Positions 46,871 to 56,117 of a DNA stretch of 64,000 nt are shown one piece after another. Both the position numbers and the translations under genes were made by a program. The stretch is from an uncultured Rikenellaceae bacterium (GTDB lineage: Bacteria > Bacteroidota > Bacteroidia > Bacteroidales > Rikenellaceae). The stretch is from assembly GCA_949287525.1 (NCBI GenBank), contig CASEGL010000004.1:62001-126000 (forward strand), in the 5' to 3' direction. The notes under the pieces are model-generated. The model searched no databases. It was given only the letters and a program-made list of their open reading frames with translations, and was not told the DNA's origin. Numbering within the stretch: position 1 is the stretch's first letter; each line of letters opens with the position of its first letter.

Positions 46871-46910
46871 AACAAGCCCTGCGAAAACATCTTCGTAGGG
46901 CTTATTTTTA
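46871..46910. terminator. Bidirectional hairpin after the efflux operon
   Basis: AAGCCCT (46874-46880) pairs with AGGGCTT (46897-46903), extended by CGAA/TTCG. T-rich sequence follows on the plus strand. It lies 50 bases after the outer-membrane factor gene. Confidence 0.65.
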
Positions 46911-46952
46911 TTATCAGGCAATCCGAATATGTTATCGGACAGGCAAGGCGCA

Positions 46953-48413
46953 CTACTCGGCTTCCGCAGCCGTTCCGGCATCGGCTGCCGGCACTTCCGC
47001 TTCGGGTATGGTCTGTCCCCAGCCGCCGCCGAGCGCCTTGTAAAGCTGCACGAGAGCGATATACTCGTCCCGCACGGCATTGCTGAAGCCGATCTGCGCA
47101 TCGAAGTATTTACGCTGGGCATCCAGCAGGTCGAGGTAGTTGATGACACCGTTGATATATTGCAGACGGGCCAGTTCGACATATTTGAGCGAAGCCTGTT
47201 CGAGCACCTTCTTCAGGCTGCGCGCCTCGCGGGCGCTGTTGTACCGCACAATGGCGTCGCTGGCCTCCTGAAAGACGGTCAGCACGGTCTTCTCATAACG
47301 AGCCACCTCCTGGTTGTAGGCGTGCTGGGCTGCCCTGTATTTGGCACGTTTGGCATTGAACGCAAAGAGCGGAGCCAACAGATCGCCACTAATAAAAGCA
47401 TAAGGAGAACGTAGGATCGTCTGCACCACGTCGCTTTCCAAACCATATACGCCAGTCAGCTCAATGCGAGGAAAGCGATCCGTGTAGGCCACACCGACAG
47501 TCGCATTGGCAGCGATGAGTGCCTGCTCGGCCTCGCGCACATCGGGACGGCGGAGCAGCAGCTCGGAGGGCAGTCCCACCGGCAAGTGCTCCGGCAGCCG
47601 CTCGGAGCTGTCGAAATCGGCACGCTCCACCGAACCGGGATACCGGCCGGCCAGCAGGGCGATCTCATGCTCCTTGGCCGCCACCTTCTGGATCAGCTCC
47701 GGAACGAGCGTAGCCGTACTGGCCAACTCCACCTTCGACTGCTGGTAGGAGGTCTCGGAGGTCAGGCCGCTCTCGAAACGGAGCCGCGCCTGCCGCACAC
47801 CCTCCTCGCGGGTGGCCAGCGTCTGACGCACGATGGCCAGCTCGTTGTCGAGGGCGATGAGTTCGAAATAGGCCTGCGCCACTTCGGCCACCAGCGTCAT
47901 CTGCAGGGCGCGTTGCGCCTCGACCGAGGCGAGGTATTCGGCAATGCCCTTGCGCCGCTCCCAACGCAGGCGTCCCCACAAGTCAAGTTCCCAATTCAGG
48001 CGCAATTTGATACCGAACTCATGATCTGTATCCAAATTATCGCCACCATAATTATCCCATTCAGGATCGGCATAGACGTTGGCATCGAGCGAGGGCAGCA
48101 TGGCCGCATTGTCGATCCGGCGCAGCTGGGCCAGCTCCTGCACCCGCTCGGCCGCAATCACGAGATCCCTGTTGTTCTCCAGCGTGGCGGTAATCAGGTT
48201 CTGCAACGTGGTGTCGGCATACACCTCCCACCACTTCATGTCGGCAAAGAGCAGCGAATCGTTCGGATTGGCCTCCCACGCCCCTTCGATCCGATCGGGC
48301 AGATTCAGGTCGGGACTCTGGTATTTCTTGCCCAGCACGCACGAGGCCATGACCATCGCAGCTGCGACACACAGCGCGACATTCAGCAGATTATGGAAAA
48401 GTCCTCTTTTCAT
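46953..48413 (-). CDS. Efflux outer-membrane factor (TolC/NodT family), lipoprotein
   Basis: The outer-membrane channel of a tripartite pump. The 486-residue protein has a lipobox MASC (Cys25), the MKYQSPDLNLPD start typical of NodT/OprM types, and two similar halves with long coiled-coil helices, such as LVIAAERVQELAQLRR and ARLRFESGLTSETSYQQSK. The C-terminus is short and acidic. The start overlaps the pump gene's stop by 4 bases. Order adaptor-pump-channel gives a complete operon. Substrate is unknown. Confidence 0.93.
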   Translation of the reverse strand: MKRGLFHNLLNVALCVAAAMVMASCVLGKKYQSPDLNLPDRIEGAWEANPNDSLLFADMKWWEVYADTTLQNLITATLENNRDLVIAAERVQELAQLRRIDNAAMLPSLDANVYADPEWDNYGGDNLDTDHEFGIKLRLNWELDLWGRLRWERRKGIAEYLASVEAQRALQMTLVAEVAQAYFELIALDNELAIVRQTLATREEGVRQARLRFESGLTSETSYQQSKVELASTATLVPELIQKVAAKEHEIALLAGRYPGSVERADFDSSERLPEHLPVGLPSELLLRRPDVREAEQALIAANATVGVAYTDRFPRIELTGVYGLESDVVQTILRSPYAFISGDLLAPLFAFNAKRAKYRAAQHAYNQEVARYEKTVLTVFQEASDAIVRYNSAREARSLKKVLEQASLKYVELARLQYINGVINYLDLLDAQRKYFDAQIGFSNAVRDEYIALVQLYKALGGGWGQTIPEAEVPAADAGTAAEAE

Positions 48414-51400
48414 GCCTTCTTCTTTTTTAACCGGTCGGTGAATTTATGGATCATGACGAAGAAGAACGGAACCAGCACGATGCCCACCACGATCGCCACG
48501 ATCATGCCGAAGAAGACACCCGTACCGATGTCCTGGCGGCTGGCCGATCCGGGACCCGACGCCAGCACCAGCGGCACCATGCCGAGGATGAAGGCCAGCG
48601 AGGTCATCAGAATTGGGCGGAAACGGAGCTGTGCGGCATGGAGTGCGGCAACCGACGCCGCAACGCCCCGCTGCACTTCCGTTTCGGCAAACTCCACGAT
48701 CAGGATGGCGTTCTTGGCTACCAGACCCATCAGCATCACCAGACCGATCTGGAAGTAGGCGTTGTTCTCCAGGCCGCAGATCCAGACGCCGAGATAGGCG
48801 CCCAGCACGGCTACCGGCAGCGAGAGCATGATCGATACCGGAATCGACCAGCTTTCATACTGAGCCGCGAGGAACAGGAAAACGAAGACGAACACCAGTC
48901 CGAGGATATAGACGGTCTGGCCGCCGGCCTTCTTCTCCTGATAGGAGAGGCCGCTCCAGTCGATGCCGATATTCTCGACCAGTTCGGGGGGCAGCTGTTC
49001 GCGCGCCAGTTCTTCGATGGCCTCCATGGCCTGTCCCGAACTCTTGCCCTGCGCCGCCTCGCCGCTGATGGTCGCCGCATTGAACATGTTGAAACGTTTG
49101 ACGACACCCGGCCCCGTCGTATAATAGGTGGAACCCAAAGCCGTCAGCGGAATCATCACGTTGTTGTTGCCCCGCACATAGAACAGGTTGATGTTGTCCT
49201 TGTGGGCGCGGTACATCGCCTCCGCCTGAATATACACCCTGTAGATGCGGTTGAACATGTTGAAGTCGTTCACATAGACCGACCCCGTAAAGGTCTTCAT
49301 CGTCGAGAAGACGTCGGCCAGCGGCACGCCCGACAGCTTCACCCTGTCGCGGTCCACATCAAAGTAGAGCTGCGGTATCTCCGGCTGCAGCGACGACGAA
49401 ACCGCATTCAGCCGGCTGTCATGCGACGCATGGTACACCAGCGAATCGGATGCCTCGCGCAGATCGTCGAGCGTAGCCTCGCCGCGCGCCTGGAGCACCA
49501 TCTCGAAACCGCCCGACGTACCCAGACCCGGAATGACCGGCGGCGTGGTCAGAATGGCCTTGGCCTCCGGATAACGGGCGAACTCGGTGCGCACGTCCTC
49601 CATGACCTTCTCCAGCTTGCCCTTCTTGCGCTCGTCCCACGGCTTGAGGATGACGGTCAGCGTGCTGCGCGACTGGCTGGTTCCCACTCGGGGACTCGAT
49701 CCGGTCACGTTCTGCACGTGAGCCACGTCGGGGTGAGCCAGCAGATAGGCCATCGCCCGATCGGTCACCTCCCGCGTCCGCTCCAGCGTAGCGCCTTCGG
49801 GCAGCTCCAGTTCGACCGTGAAGTATCCCTGGTCCTCCTGCGGCAGGAAGCTGGTCGGCACGGCATAGTTGAGCAGCCAGATGGCAATCACCGTCAGTCC
49901 CAGACCGGCAAAGACGCGGCGCGGCATCGCCATCGCCTTGAGGATCATCTTCGCATAGAGTTTGTTGCTGCGGTTCAGGAAGATATTGATACGCCGGAAG
50001 ACGATGTTTTTCTTCTTGTGCGGATCGGGCAGTTTCAGCAGACGGGCGCACATGGCCGGACTCAGCGTCAGCGCCACGACGGTCGAGATCAGCACCGACG
50101 CCACGATGGTCACCGTAAACTGGCGGTAGAGCATACCCGTAATACCCGACAGGAAGCTCACCGGCACGAACACGGCACACAGCACCAGCGAGGTGGTAAT
50201 CAGCGCGCCGGTCAGGCCGTGCATCGCCTCCTTGGTCGCCTCGTAGGCGCCGATCCGTTTCTCCTCCATGATGCGCGTGACGTTCTCGACCACCACGATC
50301 GCATCGTCCACCACGATACCGATGGCGAGGATCAGACCCAGCAGGGTCAGCATGTTGAGCGAGAAGCCGAACATGAGCATCACGCCGAAGGTACCGATCA
50401 GCGAGATCGGCACGGCGATCACGGGGATCAGCGTCGCCCGCCAGCTCTGCAGCGACAGGAACACGACGAAGATCACCAGGATCAACGCCTCGAAAAGCGT
50501 CTTGTACACCTCATGGATCGACTCGGAAATATAGGTTGTCGTATCGAACGGGATCGTATAGGAGATGCCGTCGGGGAACGAGCGGCTGATCTCCTCCATC
50601 TCGGCGCGCACGTTCTTGGCCACCTCCATGGCATTGGCGCCGGGCAGCAGCAGGATGTTGATTACGGCGGCATTGGCGCCGTCCAGACCGCTCTCGGTGT
50701 TATAGCTCTGCGCCTCGAGCGACACGCGGGCCACATCCTTCATCCGGATGATGGAACCGTTCGGGTTGGCGCGCACGACGATGTTCTCGAACTCCTCCAC
50801 CGACGAGAGTCGTCCCTGCGTGGAAATCGGGATCGAAATATCGACGCCGGAGACGGGCTGCTGGCCCAGTACGCCGGCCGCCGACTCGCGGTTCTGGTCC
50901 TTGAGCGCATTCTGCAGGTCCTGCACGGTCAGGCCGAAGTTGGCCAGCTTGTCGGGCTGCACCCAGATCTGCATGGCATAATAGCGGCTGCCGACATTCG
51001 ACACGCCGCCCACGCCCGGCACACGACGCAGGATGTCCACCACGTTCAGCGTGGCAAAGTTACTGAGGTAGATCTCGTCGAATTTCTCGTCCGACGTAAT
51101 CAGACAGATGGTCATCAGCTTGTTGGGCGCCTGCTTCTCGACGCTGATGCCGTTCTGGATCACCTCGGCCGGCAGACGCGACTCGGCCTGCTTGACACGG
51201 TTCTGGATCTCCACGGCAGCCAGGTCGGGATTAACCGAAATGTCAAAGGTCACCGTAGCGGTGAAGCTGCCCGTGTTGGTACTGCTCGACTCCATGTAGA
51301 GCATGCCCGGCGTACCGTTCAGCTCCTGTTCGATCGGCGTGGCCACCGCTTCGCTGACCGTCTGCGCGCTGGCGCCCGGATAGCTGGCACTGATCTTGAC

Positions 51401-51529
51401 CGTCGGCGGGGTGATCTGCGGATACTGGTCCACCGGCAGCAGCGTCAGGCCGATGAAGCCGACGATGACGATCAGGATGGAGATGACGGCCGAGAAGACG
51501 GGCCTGTCGATAAAAAAGTCCGCTTTCAT
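48410..51529 (-). CDS. RND efflux transporter, inner-membrane pump (HAE1/AcrB-like)
   Basis: A 1039-residue proton-driven exporter, with the length of AcrB. The N-terminal FFIDRPVFSAVISILIVIVG helix, the periplasmic porter domains, and the transmembrane proton relay aspartates in IGIVVDDAIVVVENV (helix 4) are present. HAE1-type features such as GGTSNV-like loops and FLPQEDQGYF identify the hydrophobe/amphiphile efflux group. It begins 3 bases after the adaptor stop. Confidence 0.96.
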   Translation of the reverse strand: MKADFFIDRPVFSAVISILIVIVGFIGLTLLPVDQYPQITPPTVKISASYPGASAQTVSEAVATPIEQELNGTPGMLYMESSSTNTGSFTATVTFDISVNPDLAAVEIQNRVKQAESRLPAEVIQNGISVEKQAPNKLMTICLITSDEKFDEIYLSNFATLNVVDILRRVPGVGGVSNVGSRYYAMQIWVQPDKLANFGLTVQDLQNALKDQNRESAAGVLGQQPVSGVDISIPISTQGRLSSVEEFENIVVRANPNGSIIRMKDVARVSLEAQSYNTESGLDGANAAVINILLLPGANAMEVAKNVRAEMEEISRSFPDGISYTIPFDTTTYISESIHEVYKTLFEALILVIFVVFLSLQSWRATLIPVIAVPISLIGTFGVMLMFGFSLNMLTLLGLILAIGIVVDDAIVVVENVTRIMEEKRIGAYEATKEAMHGLTGALITTSLVLCAVFVPVSFLSGITGMLYRQFTVTIVASVLISTVVALTLSPAMCARLLKLPDPHKKKNIVFRRINIFLNRSNKLYAKMILKAMAMPRRVFAGLGLTVIAIWLLNYAVPTSFLPQEDQGYFTVELELPEGATLERTREVTDRAMAYLLAHPDVAHVQNVTGSSPRVGTSQSRSTLTVILKPWDERKKGKLEKVMEDVRTEFARYPEAKAILTTPPVIPGLGTSGGFEMVLQARGEATLDDLREASDSLVYHASHDSRLNAVSSSLQPEIPQLYFDVDRDRVKLSGVPLADVFSTMKTFTGSVYVNDFNMFNRIYRVYIQAEAMYRAHKDNINLFYVRGNNNVMIPLTALGSTYYTTGPGVVKRFNMFNAATISGEAAQGKSSGQAMEAIEELAREQLPPELVENIGIDWSGLSYQEKKAGGQTVYILGLVFVFVFLFLAAQYESWSIPVSIMLSLPVAVLGAYLGVWICGLENNAYFQIGLVMLMGLVAKNAILIVEFAETEVQRGVAASVAALHAAQLRFRPILMTSLAFILGMVPLVLASGPGSASRQDIGTGVFFGMIVAIVVGIVLVPFFFVMIHKFTDRLKKKKA

Positions 51530-51532
51530 CGG

Positions 51533-52723
51533 CTACTCCTCCCCGTTGGTTTGCGTCTGTCCTTCCGCAGCCGTTTCAACGATCTCCACCTTCATGCCCG
51601 GCATGAGTTTGTGGTATCCCTCCACGACGATCCGTTCGCCGGGGAGCAGGCCGCGTTCCACGATCATCTTGTTGCCCGTTTCGGGGCCGAGTTCGATCAG
51701 ACGGCGCTCGACCGTATCGTTATGACGCACGACGAAGATATACGAACCGCCCTTCTCGATAATCACCGCCTTGGCCGGCACCACGACGGCGCTCTTGCGC
51801 ACATCGAGCAGCAGCCGCACCTTGGTGAACTGACCGGGCAGCAGCGACTGGTCGGGGTTGGGCATCTCGGCGCGCACTGAGAAGGTACCCGTCTGGGGAT
51901 CGACCTGCGGATCGGCGAAATCGACCAGACCCTGATAGGGATAGACCGACCCGTCGGCCAGCGTCACGGTAATGTAGGGGTTCCAGCCGCGCGTAGGATC
52001 CTGATGGCCGAGATTGACGTTGCGCTCCTTGCTCTTGAGGTAGTCCAAAGCGGTCATGCTGAAGTCGATGCGCACCGTATCGCTCTTGACGATCGTTGCC
52101 AGCAGCGACTTGCCGCCCGGCCCGACGAGCGTACCGATGTCCACGTTGCGCTCGCTGATGTAGCCCGATATGGGCGAACGGACGGTCGTGTATCCCAGTG
52201 CCATTTCGGCCTGCGTCAGGTCGGCCTCGCTCATCATCACCGCCGACACGGCGCTCTCATAGGAGGCGATCGCATTGTCCAGGTCGAGCTGGCTGGCCGC
52301 GTTCTGCTCGAAAAGCGGGCGGATACGGTCCAGGTCTCGCTTGGCCTTCAGCTCCAGCGCGCGGTCCTTCTGCAGCTGGGCGTAAGCCTTGTCCACACGG
52401 GCGCGGTAGAGTTTGGGATCGATAATGAAGAGGATTTGATTCTTCTGGATATAGGTGCCTTCCTCGAACAGCATCTCTTCGAGATAACCCTCCACACGGG
52501 CGCGGATCTCGACGAACTGCTGCGCACGGATACGTCCCACGTACTCGCCGTAAATCTCCATGTCTTCGGTCTGTACTTTTTCGACCGTAACCGTAGGAAT
52601 CACCTCAGGCTGAGGTTTTTTCCGGAAAACAAAATAGAGTGCCACCGCAATGGCCGCCACCACGACAGCCAATGCGACCAGACGTCCTCTCGTAAATCGG
52701 ATTTTGATGCTGTGTTTCGCCAT
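51533..52723 (-). CDS. RND efflux periplasmic adaptor (membrane fusion protein)
   Basis: The 396-residue adaptor bridges pump and channel. It has one N-terminal membrane anchor (about residues 14-33), the lipoyl halves (QFVEIRARVEGYLEEMLFEEG and SPISGYISERNVDIGTLVG), the hairpin between them, a beta-barrel and a membrane-proximal domain. No lipobox is seen. The open frame extends upstream, but MAKHSIKIRF at 52723 is the start. It is the first gene of the operon. A TATATTTG -7 element is at 52785-52792 (minus). Confidence 0.94.
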   Translation of the reverse strand: MAKHSIKIRFTRGRLVALAVVVAAIAVALYFVFRKKPQPEVIPTVTVEKVQTEDMEIYGEYVGRIRAQQFVEIRARVEGYLEEMLFEEGTYIQKNQILFIIDPKLYRARVDKAYAQLQKDRALELKAKRDLDRIRPLFEQNAASQLDLDNAIASYESAVSAVMMSEADLTQAEMALGYTTVRSPISGYISERNVDIGTLVGPGGKSLLATIVKSDTVRIDFSMTALDYLKSKERNVNLGHQDPTRGWNPYITVTLADGSVYPYQGLVDFADPQVDPQTGTFSVRAEMPNPDQSLLPGQFTKVRLLLDVRKSAVVVPAKAVIIEKGGSYIFVVRHNDTVERRLIELGPETGNKMIVERGLLPGERIVVEGYHKLMPGMKVEIVETAAEGQTQTNGEE

Positions 52724-52784
52724 AAGATTCGGTTTGTCAATCCTCCGGAGGAGGAGCCGGAGCAGGCACAAAACGGCCTGTCGG

Positions 52785-52792
52785 CAAATATA
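52785..52792 (-). promoter_or_regulatory. -7 element of the RND operon
   Basis: TATATTTG on the minus strand, about 60 bases before the adaptor ATG. No -33 TTG at the standard distance. Confidence 0.5.
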
Positions 52793-52939
52793 ACGATAAG
52801 TAGGTAATAAAAGTCTTTCGGACAGGAAGAAATACGTTCGGGGAACCTGTCGGAGGGCGATCTCCGGACAGCCCGCCCCCATTTCCCTGCCATGCCTACA
52901 CAACCGCTCCCCGCCAATCCGGCTCTCGGCAAAAGCAGC

Positions 52940-52947
52940 TATCTTTG
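52940..52947 (+). promoter_or_regulatory. -7 element upstream of the truncated EamA gene
   Basis: TATCTTTG on the plus strand, 46 bases before a candidate original ATG at 52993. This suggests the promoter of the once complete gene remains. Confidence 0.5.
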
Positions 52948-52992
52948 CACCGGCAAAAACGCCTCAACCACCCTTTGCTATTCATACACGCC

Positions 52993-53617
52993 ATGACACG
53001 ACACGGCAGCCGGCATGGCACTCTTCTTCCACGAAAAGCTGTCGTGGAAAACGACGCTCGCCATCCTCGCCTCGCTCGCCGGCGCCGCCCTCCTGTCGGC
53101 CAACGACTTCTCATCGGGCAGCAGCGACGCCATGACCGGCATCGTCACGGCCTGCCTCTCGGTGGTCTGCTACAGCAGCTACATGATCGGCGTGCGCAAA
53201 ACCCGTGCGGCACAGATCGACTCCGCGGCGCTGACCTTCTATGTCACGGCCTTCGGCGCCCTCCTCTTCGCCTGCTGCGGCATCGCCTCGCCCGCCGGCA
53301 TCCGGTGGGTTTCGGACAGCCGGACCTGGCTCTGCATCCTCGGCCTGGCGCTGCCCGCCACGGCCATCTCGAACATCACGCTTGTGCAGGCCATCAAATA
53401 CATCGGACCCACCTTCTCCGCCCTGTTCGGCGCCATGGAGCCGCTCACGGCCATGATTATCGGCGTACTGGCCTTCTCCGAACGGTTCACATGGCTGACA
53501 GCCGTCGGCATGGCGCTGGTCATCGCCGCGGTCAGCAGCGTCGTGCTGGGCGGCGCATCGCCCGAAACCCGTCCGGAACCGGACATCCGGGAAACAAAAG
53601 AAGGACAACAGCCTTAG
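52993..53617 (+). pseudogene. EamA/DMT-family transporter, N-terminally truncated
   Basis: DMT transporters normally have ten membrane helices in two EamA repeats over about 290 residues. Here the readable protein (from ATG 53015) is 200 residues and begins MALFFHEKLSW, a sequence that in full-length members lies in the fourth helix and the loop after it. The second EamA repeat (VTACLSVVCYSSYMIGV to VIAAVSSVVLGG) is intact. A separate ATG at 52993 (MTRHGSR) with a promoter box is out of frame with it. An internal deletion that removed roughly the first 100 codons explains this. A functional half-size protein cannot be excluded. Confidence 0.7.
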
Positions 53618-53628
53618 CTGCGTCCTTC
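53596..53628 (-). terminator. Terminator of the nitroreductase gene
   Basis: On the minus strand GAAGGAC (53628-53622) pairs with GTCCTTC (53606-53600), with an inner GCAGC/GCTGT stem, and then TTTTG follows. It overlaps the 3' end of the convergent EamA fragment. Confidence 0.65.
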
Positions 53629-53662
53629 CCGTCGCTTTCGCCGCTCCCGTCGAAGCGTATTC

Positions 53663-54199
53663 TCAATAGCCGTTCCACGACGACATTGCCCCGGCCGCCT
53701 TGCGCACTTTCTGCCTCAGGGGCGCATCGCTGTATCCGACCGTTATCAGCAGCGGAATCCGCCGTCCGCGCGGCACGCCGAGCAGACGCCGCACCTTCCT
53801 TTCGTCGAACCACCCCACCATGCAGGTACCCAGCCCCAGATCGGCGGCCTGCAGGCAGAACTGGTTGGCTGCGATGCCGACATCCAGCAGACAGTACTCC
53901 TTGTCCTGAATGACGCTGCCGACAGCCGAGAGCAGATTGGGCTTTTCAAGTACGACAGCCACAATGACCGGCGCAGAGGCTGTCCAACGGTTCATGCCGC
54001 CCATCATGGCACAGCGGGCCACCTCCTCCCGCAGTTCCGGACGGACGATCACCACGAACCGCCACGGCTGGGCGTTGTTGGCCGACGGCGACAGCCGCGC
54101 CGTTTCAATGCATTGTTCCAACTTCTCCCGCTCGACGGGACGCTCCAGATAGCTCCGCACACTCTGCCGGCTGCGCGCCAGTTCCGCAAATGTTGCCAT
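53663..54199 (-). CDS. Nitroreductase-family flavoprotein
   Basis: A 178-residue FMN-dependent NAD(P)H oxidoreductase-like protein with RQSVRSYLERPV at the start (FMN phosphate contact), SPSANNAQPWRFVVI, and the GLGTCMVGWFDE region later. Members reduce nitro groups, quinones or flavins. Some serve other reductive steps. It acts as a homodimer. The start is the ATG at 54199, 26 bases downstream of a strong promoter. Substrate is unknown. Confidence 0.9.
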   Translation of the reverse strand: MATFAELARSRQSVRSYLERPVEREKLEQCIETARLSPSANNAQPWRFVVIVRPELREEVARCAMMGGMNRWTASAPVIVAVVLEKPNLLSAVGSVIQDKEYCLLDVGIAANQFCLQAADLGLGTCMVGWFDERKVRRLLGVPRGRRIPLLITVGYSDAPLRQKVRKAAGAMSSWNGY

Positions 54200-54226
54200 A
54201 TCATGCTGTTTTTGTTGTTCCAGAAA

Positions 54227-54257
54227 CAAAGATAGACACGCGCCACACAAATTGCAA
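54227..54257 (-). promoter_or_regulatory. Promoter of the nitroreductase gene
   Basis: On the minus strand TTG (54257-54255), 20 bases, TATCTTTG (54234-54227). Confidence 0.75.
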
Positions 54258-54336
54258 CAATCCATGTCGAGGCTCCGGAAGGCAGCGAAACGGGAGTCTC
54301 ACCGCAACCGGAAACGGACTCTCCGCCTTCCGGACG

Positions 54337-54376
54337 GAAAAAGGGGAATCGCCCGCAACGGGCAGTTCCCCTTCCT
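54337..54376 (-). terminator. Terminator of the YugP-like protease gene
   Basis: AAGGGGAA (54341-54348) pairs with TTCCCCTT (54366-54373), with an inner CGCCCG/CGGGC stem. On the minus strand T residues follow. Confidence 0.8.
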
Positions 54377-54396
54377 TTGCCGTACACCGCTCCGGC

Positions 54397-55071
54397 CTAA
54401 TCCCTGCGGGCGAAGCCGATGTAGTAGAGCAGCGTGGCGATCGCACTCAGCGCAGCCACCACATAGGTGCGGGCAGCCCAGCTCAACGCCGTGCGTGCCT
54501 GCTGGAGGTGTTCGCCGTGGAGCGTGCCGCTCGACTCAAGCCACTGCATGGCCCGGTTGGAGGCGTTGAACTCGACCGGCAGCGTGACGATCGAGAACAC
54601 GGCCGACAGGGCGATGGTGGCGATGCCCAGCCAGAAGATGGCCGGCATGGAGTTGATCATGATGATACCCAGCAGGATCAGCACGAACGACCACTGCGAC
54701 GAGAAGCTGATGATCGGCACCAGCGCCGAACGCAGCTTCAGCGGCGCATACTCGCAGGCATCCTGCAGGGCGTGACCCGTTTCGTGGGCAGCCACCGCGG
54801 CAGCCGCAATGCTGTTGGAGGCATAGACGCTCTCGCTCAGGTTGATCGTCTTGTTGGCCGGATTGTAGTGGTCGGTCAGATGGCCCCGCGTGGAGATCAC
54901 CTGCACGTCGTAAATACCGTTGTCGCGCAACATCTTCTCCGCCACCTCCCTGCCGGTCAGTGCATTTTCCATAGGCACTTTCGAGTATTTGGAGAAAACG
55001 GACTGCAGGCGCGCCTGCACGATAAAACCGATGATCGCGATAACGATCAGCAACATCCATTCGATTGTCAT
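54397..55071 (-). CDS. YugP-like membrane zinc metallopeptidase
   Basis: The 224-residue integral membrane protein has the zinc-binding HETGH at 96-100, with a second likely glutamate ligand in the following helix, an N-terminal membrane helix and two or three C-terminal helices (WSFVLILLGIIMINSMPAIFWLGI and TYVVAALSAIATLLYYIGF). This is the DUF2265/Zn_peptidase_2 layout. Physiological substrates are unknown. The start at 55071 follows AAGAGA. The genes on either side are not obviously related to it. Confidence 0.85.
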   Translation of the reverse strand: MTIEWMLLIVIAIIGFIVQARLQSVFSKYSKVPMENALTGREVAEKMLRDNGIYDVQVISTRGHLTDHYNPANKTINLSESVYASNSIAAAAVAAHETGHALQDACEYAPLKLRSALVPIISFSSQWSFVLILLGIIMINSMPAIFWLGIATIALSAVFSIVTLPVEFNASNRAMQWLESSGTLHGEHLQQARTALSWAARTYVVAALSAIATLLYYIGFARRD

Positions 55072-55202
55072 GTCTCTTCTTGTTGTGTATTGATGCTTTT
55101 TCCCGAACAAACGCACCCCGCCGTCCCGCTATTGTGTGCGCGGAAGCGAAACTTCGCCCCCGCCGCCCCGCGGAGCAGCCTGTTCTCGGATGGCGGCAGC
55201 AG

Positions 55203-55967
55203 TTAAAATTCCTTTTTATTATAATAGGAGCAGGCCTGCGAAATCGGCGTGATGACCACCTCGTCGATATTGACATGGGCCGGCTGGGTCACCGCCCACA
55301 GGATGGCCTGGGCAATGTCGTCGCCCGTGAGGGGACGGATGCCTTCGTAGACCTTGTCGGCCTTCTCCTTGTCGCCGTGGAAGCGGATCATCGAAAACTC
55401 GGTCTCGACCTTGCCGGGACGGATCTCCGTCACCTTGATGCCCGTGCCGAGCAGGTCGATGCGCATGCCCTGGCTCAACGCATGCACGGCATGCTTGGTG
55501 GCGCAGTAGACGTTGCCCGCCTCGTAAGGCTCCGTGCCGGCGATGGAACCGAGATTGACGATGTGGCCGCCGCCCTGGGCGATCATCCGCTCGGCCATGA
55601 GGCGCGCCATGTAGATGAAGCCCTTGACATTGATGTCGATCACCTCGTCCCAGTTGCGGATGTCACCGTCCTGGAACTTCACCAGATCGGTGGCGCGGCC
55701 GGCGTTGTTCACCAGCACGTCGATATGCCGGAACTCCTCGGGCAGGGCATCCAGCGCCGCCCGGCCGCGCTGATAGTCGCGCACGTCGAAACAGAGGATA
55801 TGCACGGCCGTATCGTACTTCTCGCGCAGCTCCTGTTTCAGCTCCTTGAGCCGGTCGGCACGGCGGCCGGTGACGATCAGGTCGAAATTCTTGGTCTGTG
55901 CGAACAGCCGCGCCGTCGCAATGCCGATGCCGGAGGTGGCACCGGTTATCATGGCTACTTTTTTCAT
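55203..55967 (-). CDS. Short-chain dehydrogenase/reductase (YdfG-like)
   Basis: A 254-residue NAD(P)-dependent oxidoreductase with TGATSGIG (8-15) for cofactor binding, VNNAG (86-90), and the catalytic Ser141, Tyr154 and Lys158 (YCATK). The sequence around TGRRADRLKEL suggests NADPH preference (Arg after the second strand). It resembles 3-hydroxy acid dehydrogenases such as YdfG. The frame is open upstream without homology. The ATG at 55967 is taken as start. Confidence 0.9.
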   Translation of the reverse strand: MKKVAMITGATSGIGIATARLFAQTKNFDLIVTGRRADRLKELKQELREKYDTAVHILCFDVRDYQRGRAALDALPEEFRHIDVLVNNAGRATDLVKFQDGDIRNWDEVIDINVKGFIYMARLMAERMIAQGGGHIVNLGSIAGTEPYEAGNVYCATKHAVHALSQGMRIDLLGTGIKVTEIRPGKVETEFSMIRFHGDKEKADKVYEGIRPLTGDDIAQAILWAVTQPAHVNIDEVVITPISQACSYYNKKEF

Positions 55968-56063
55968 AATTGTCTTGCTGTTGAATTGTCCCGTAAAGCT
56001 ACGAACATTGCCCCGAAAATACAATTTTGGAGAGGCAATTTCACCGCAGCCCGTTTTTTCGCT

Positions 56064-56071
56064 TACCTTTG
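56064..56071 (+). promoter_or_regulatory. -7 element upstream of the FtsX-like permease
   Basis: TACCTTTG on the plus strand, 47 bases before the ATG at 56118. No clear -33 element. Confidence 0.45.
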
Positions 56072-56117
56072 CGCGAAAGGAGGCGTATCCGCCCCCTGCC
56101 AATCATACCCGCAACCG

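Noticed and set aside
48446..51880. A 1144-codon open frame antisense to the RND pump
   Set aside because: It mirrors the pump gene, is rich in His, Arg and Asp as expected from the complement of a high-GC gene, and shows no family motif.
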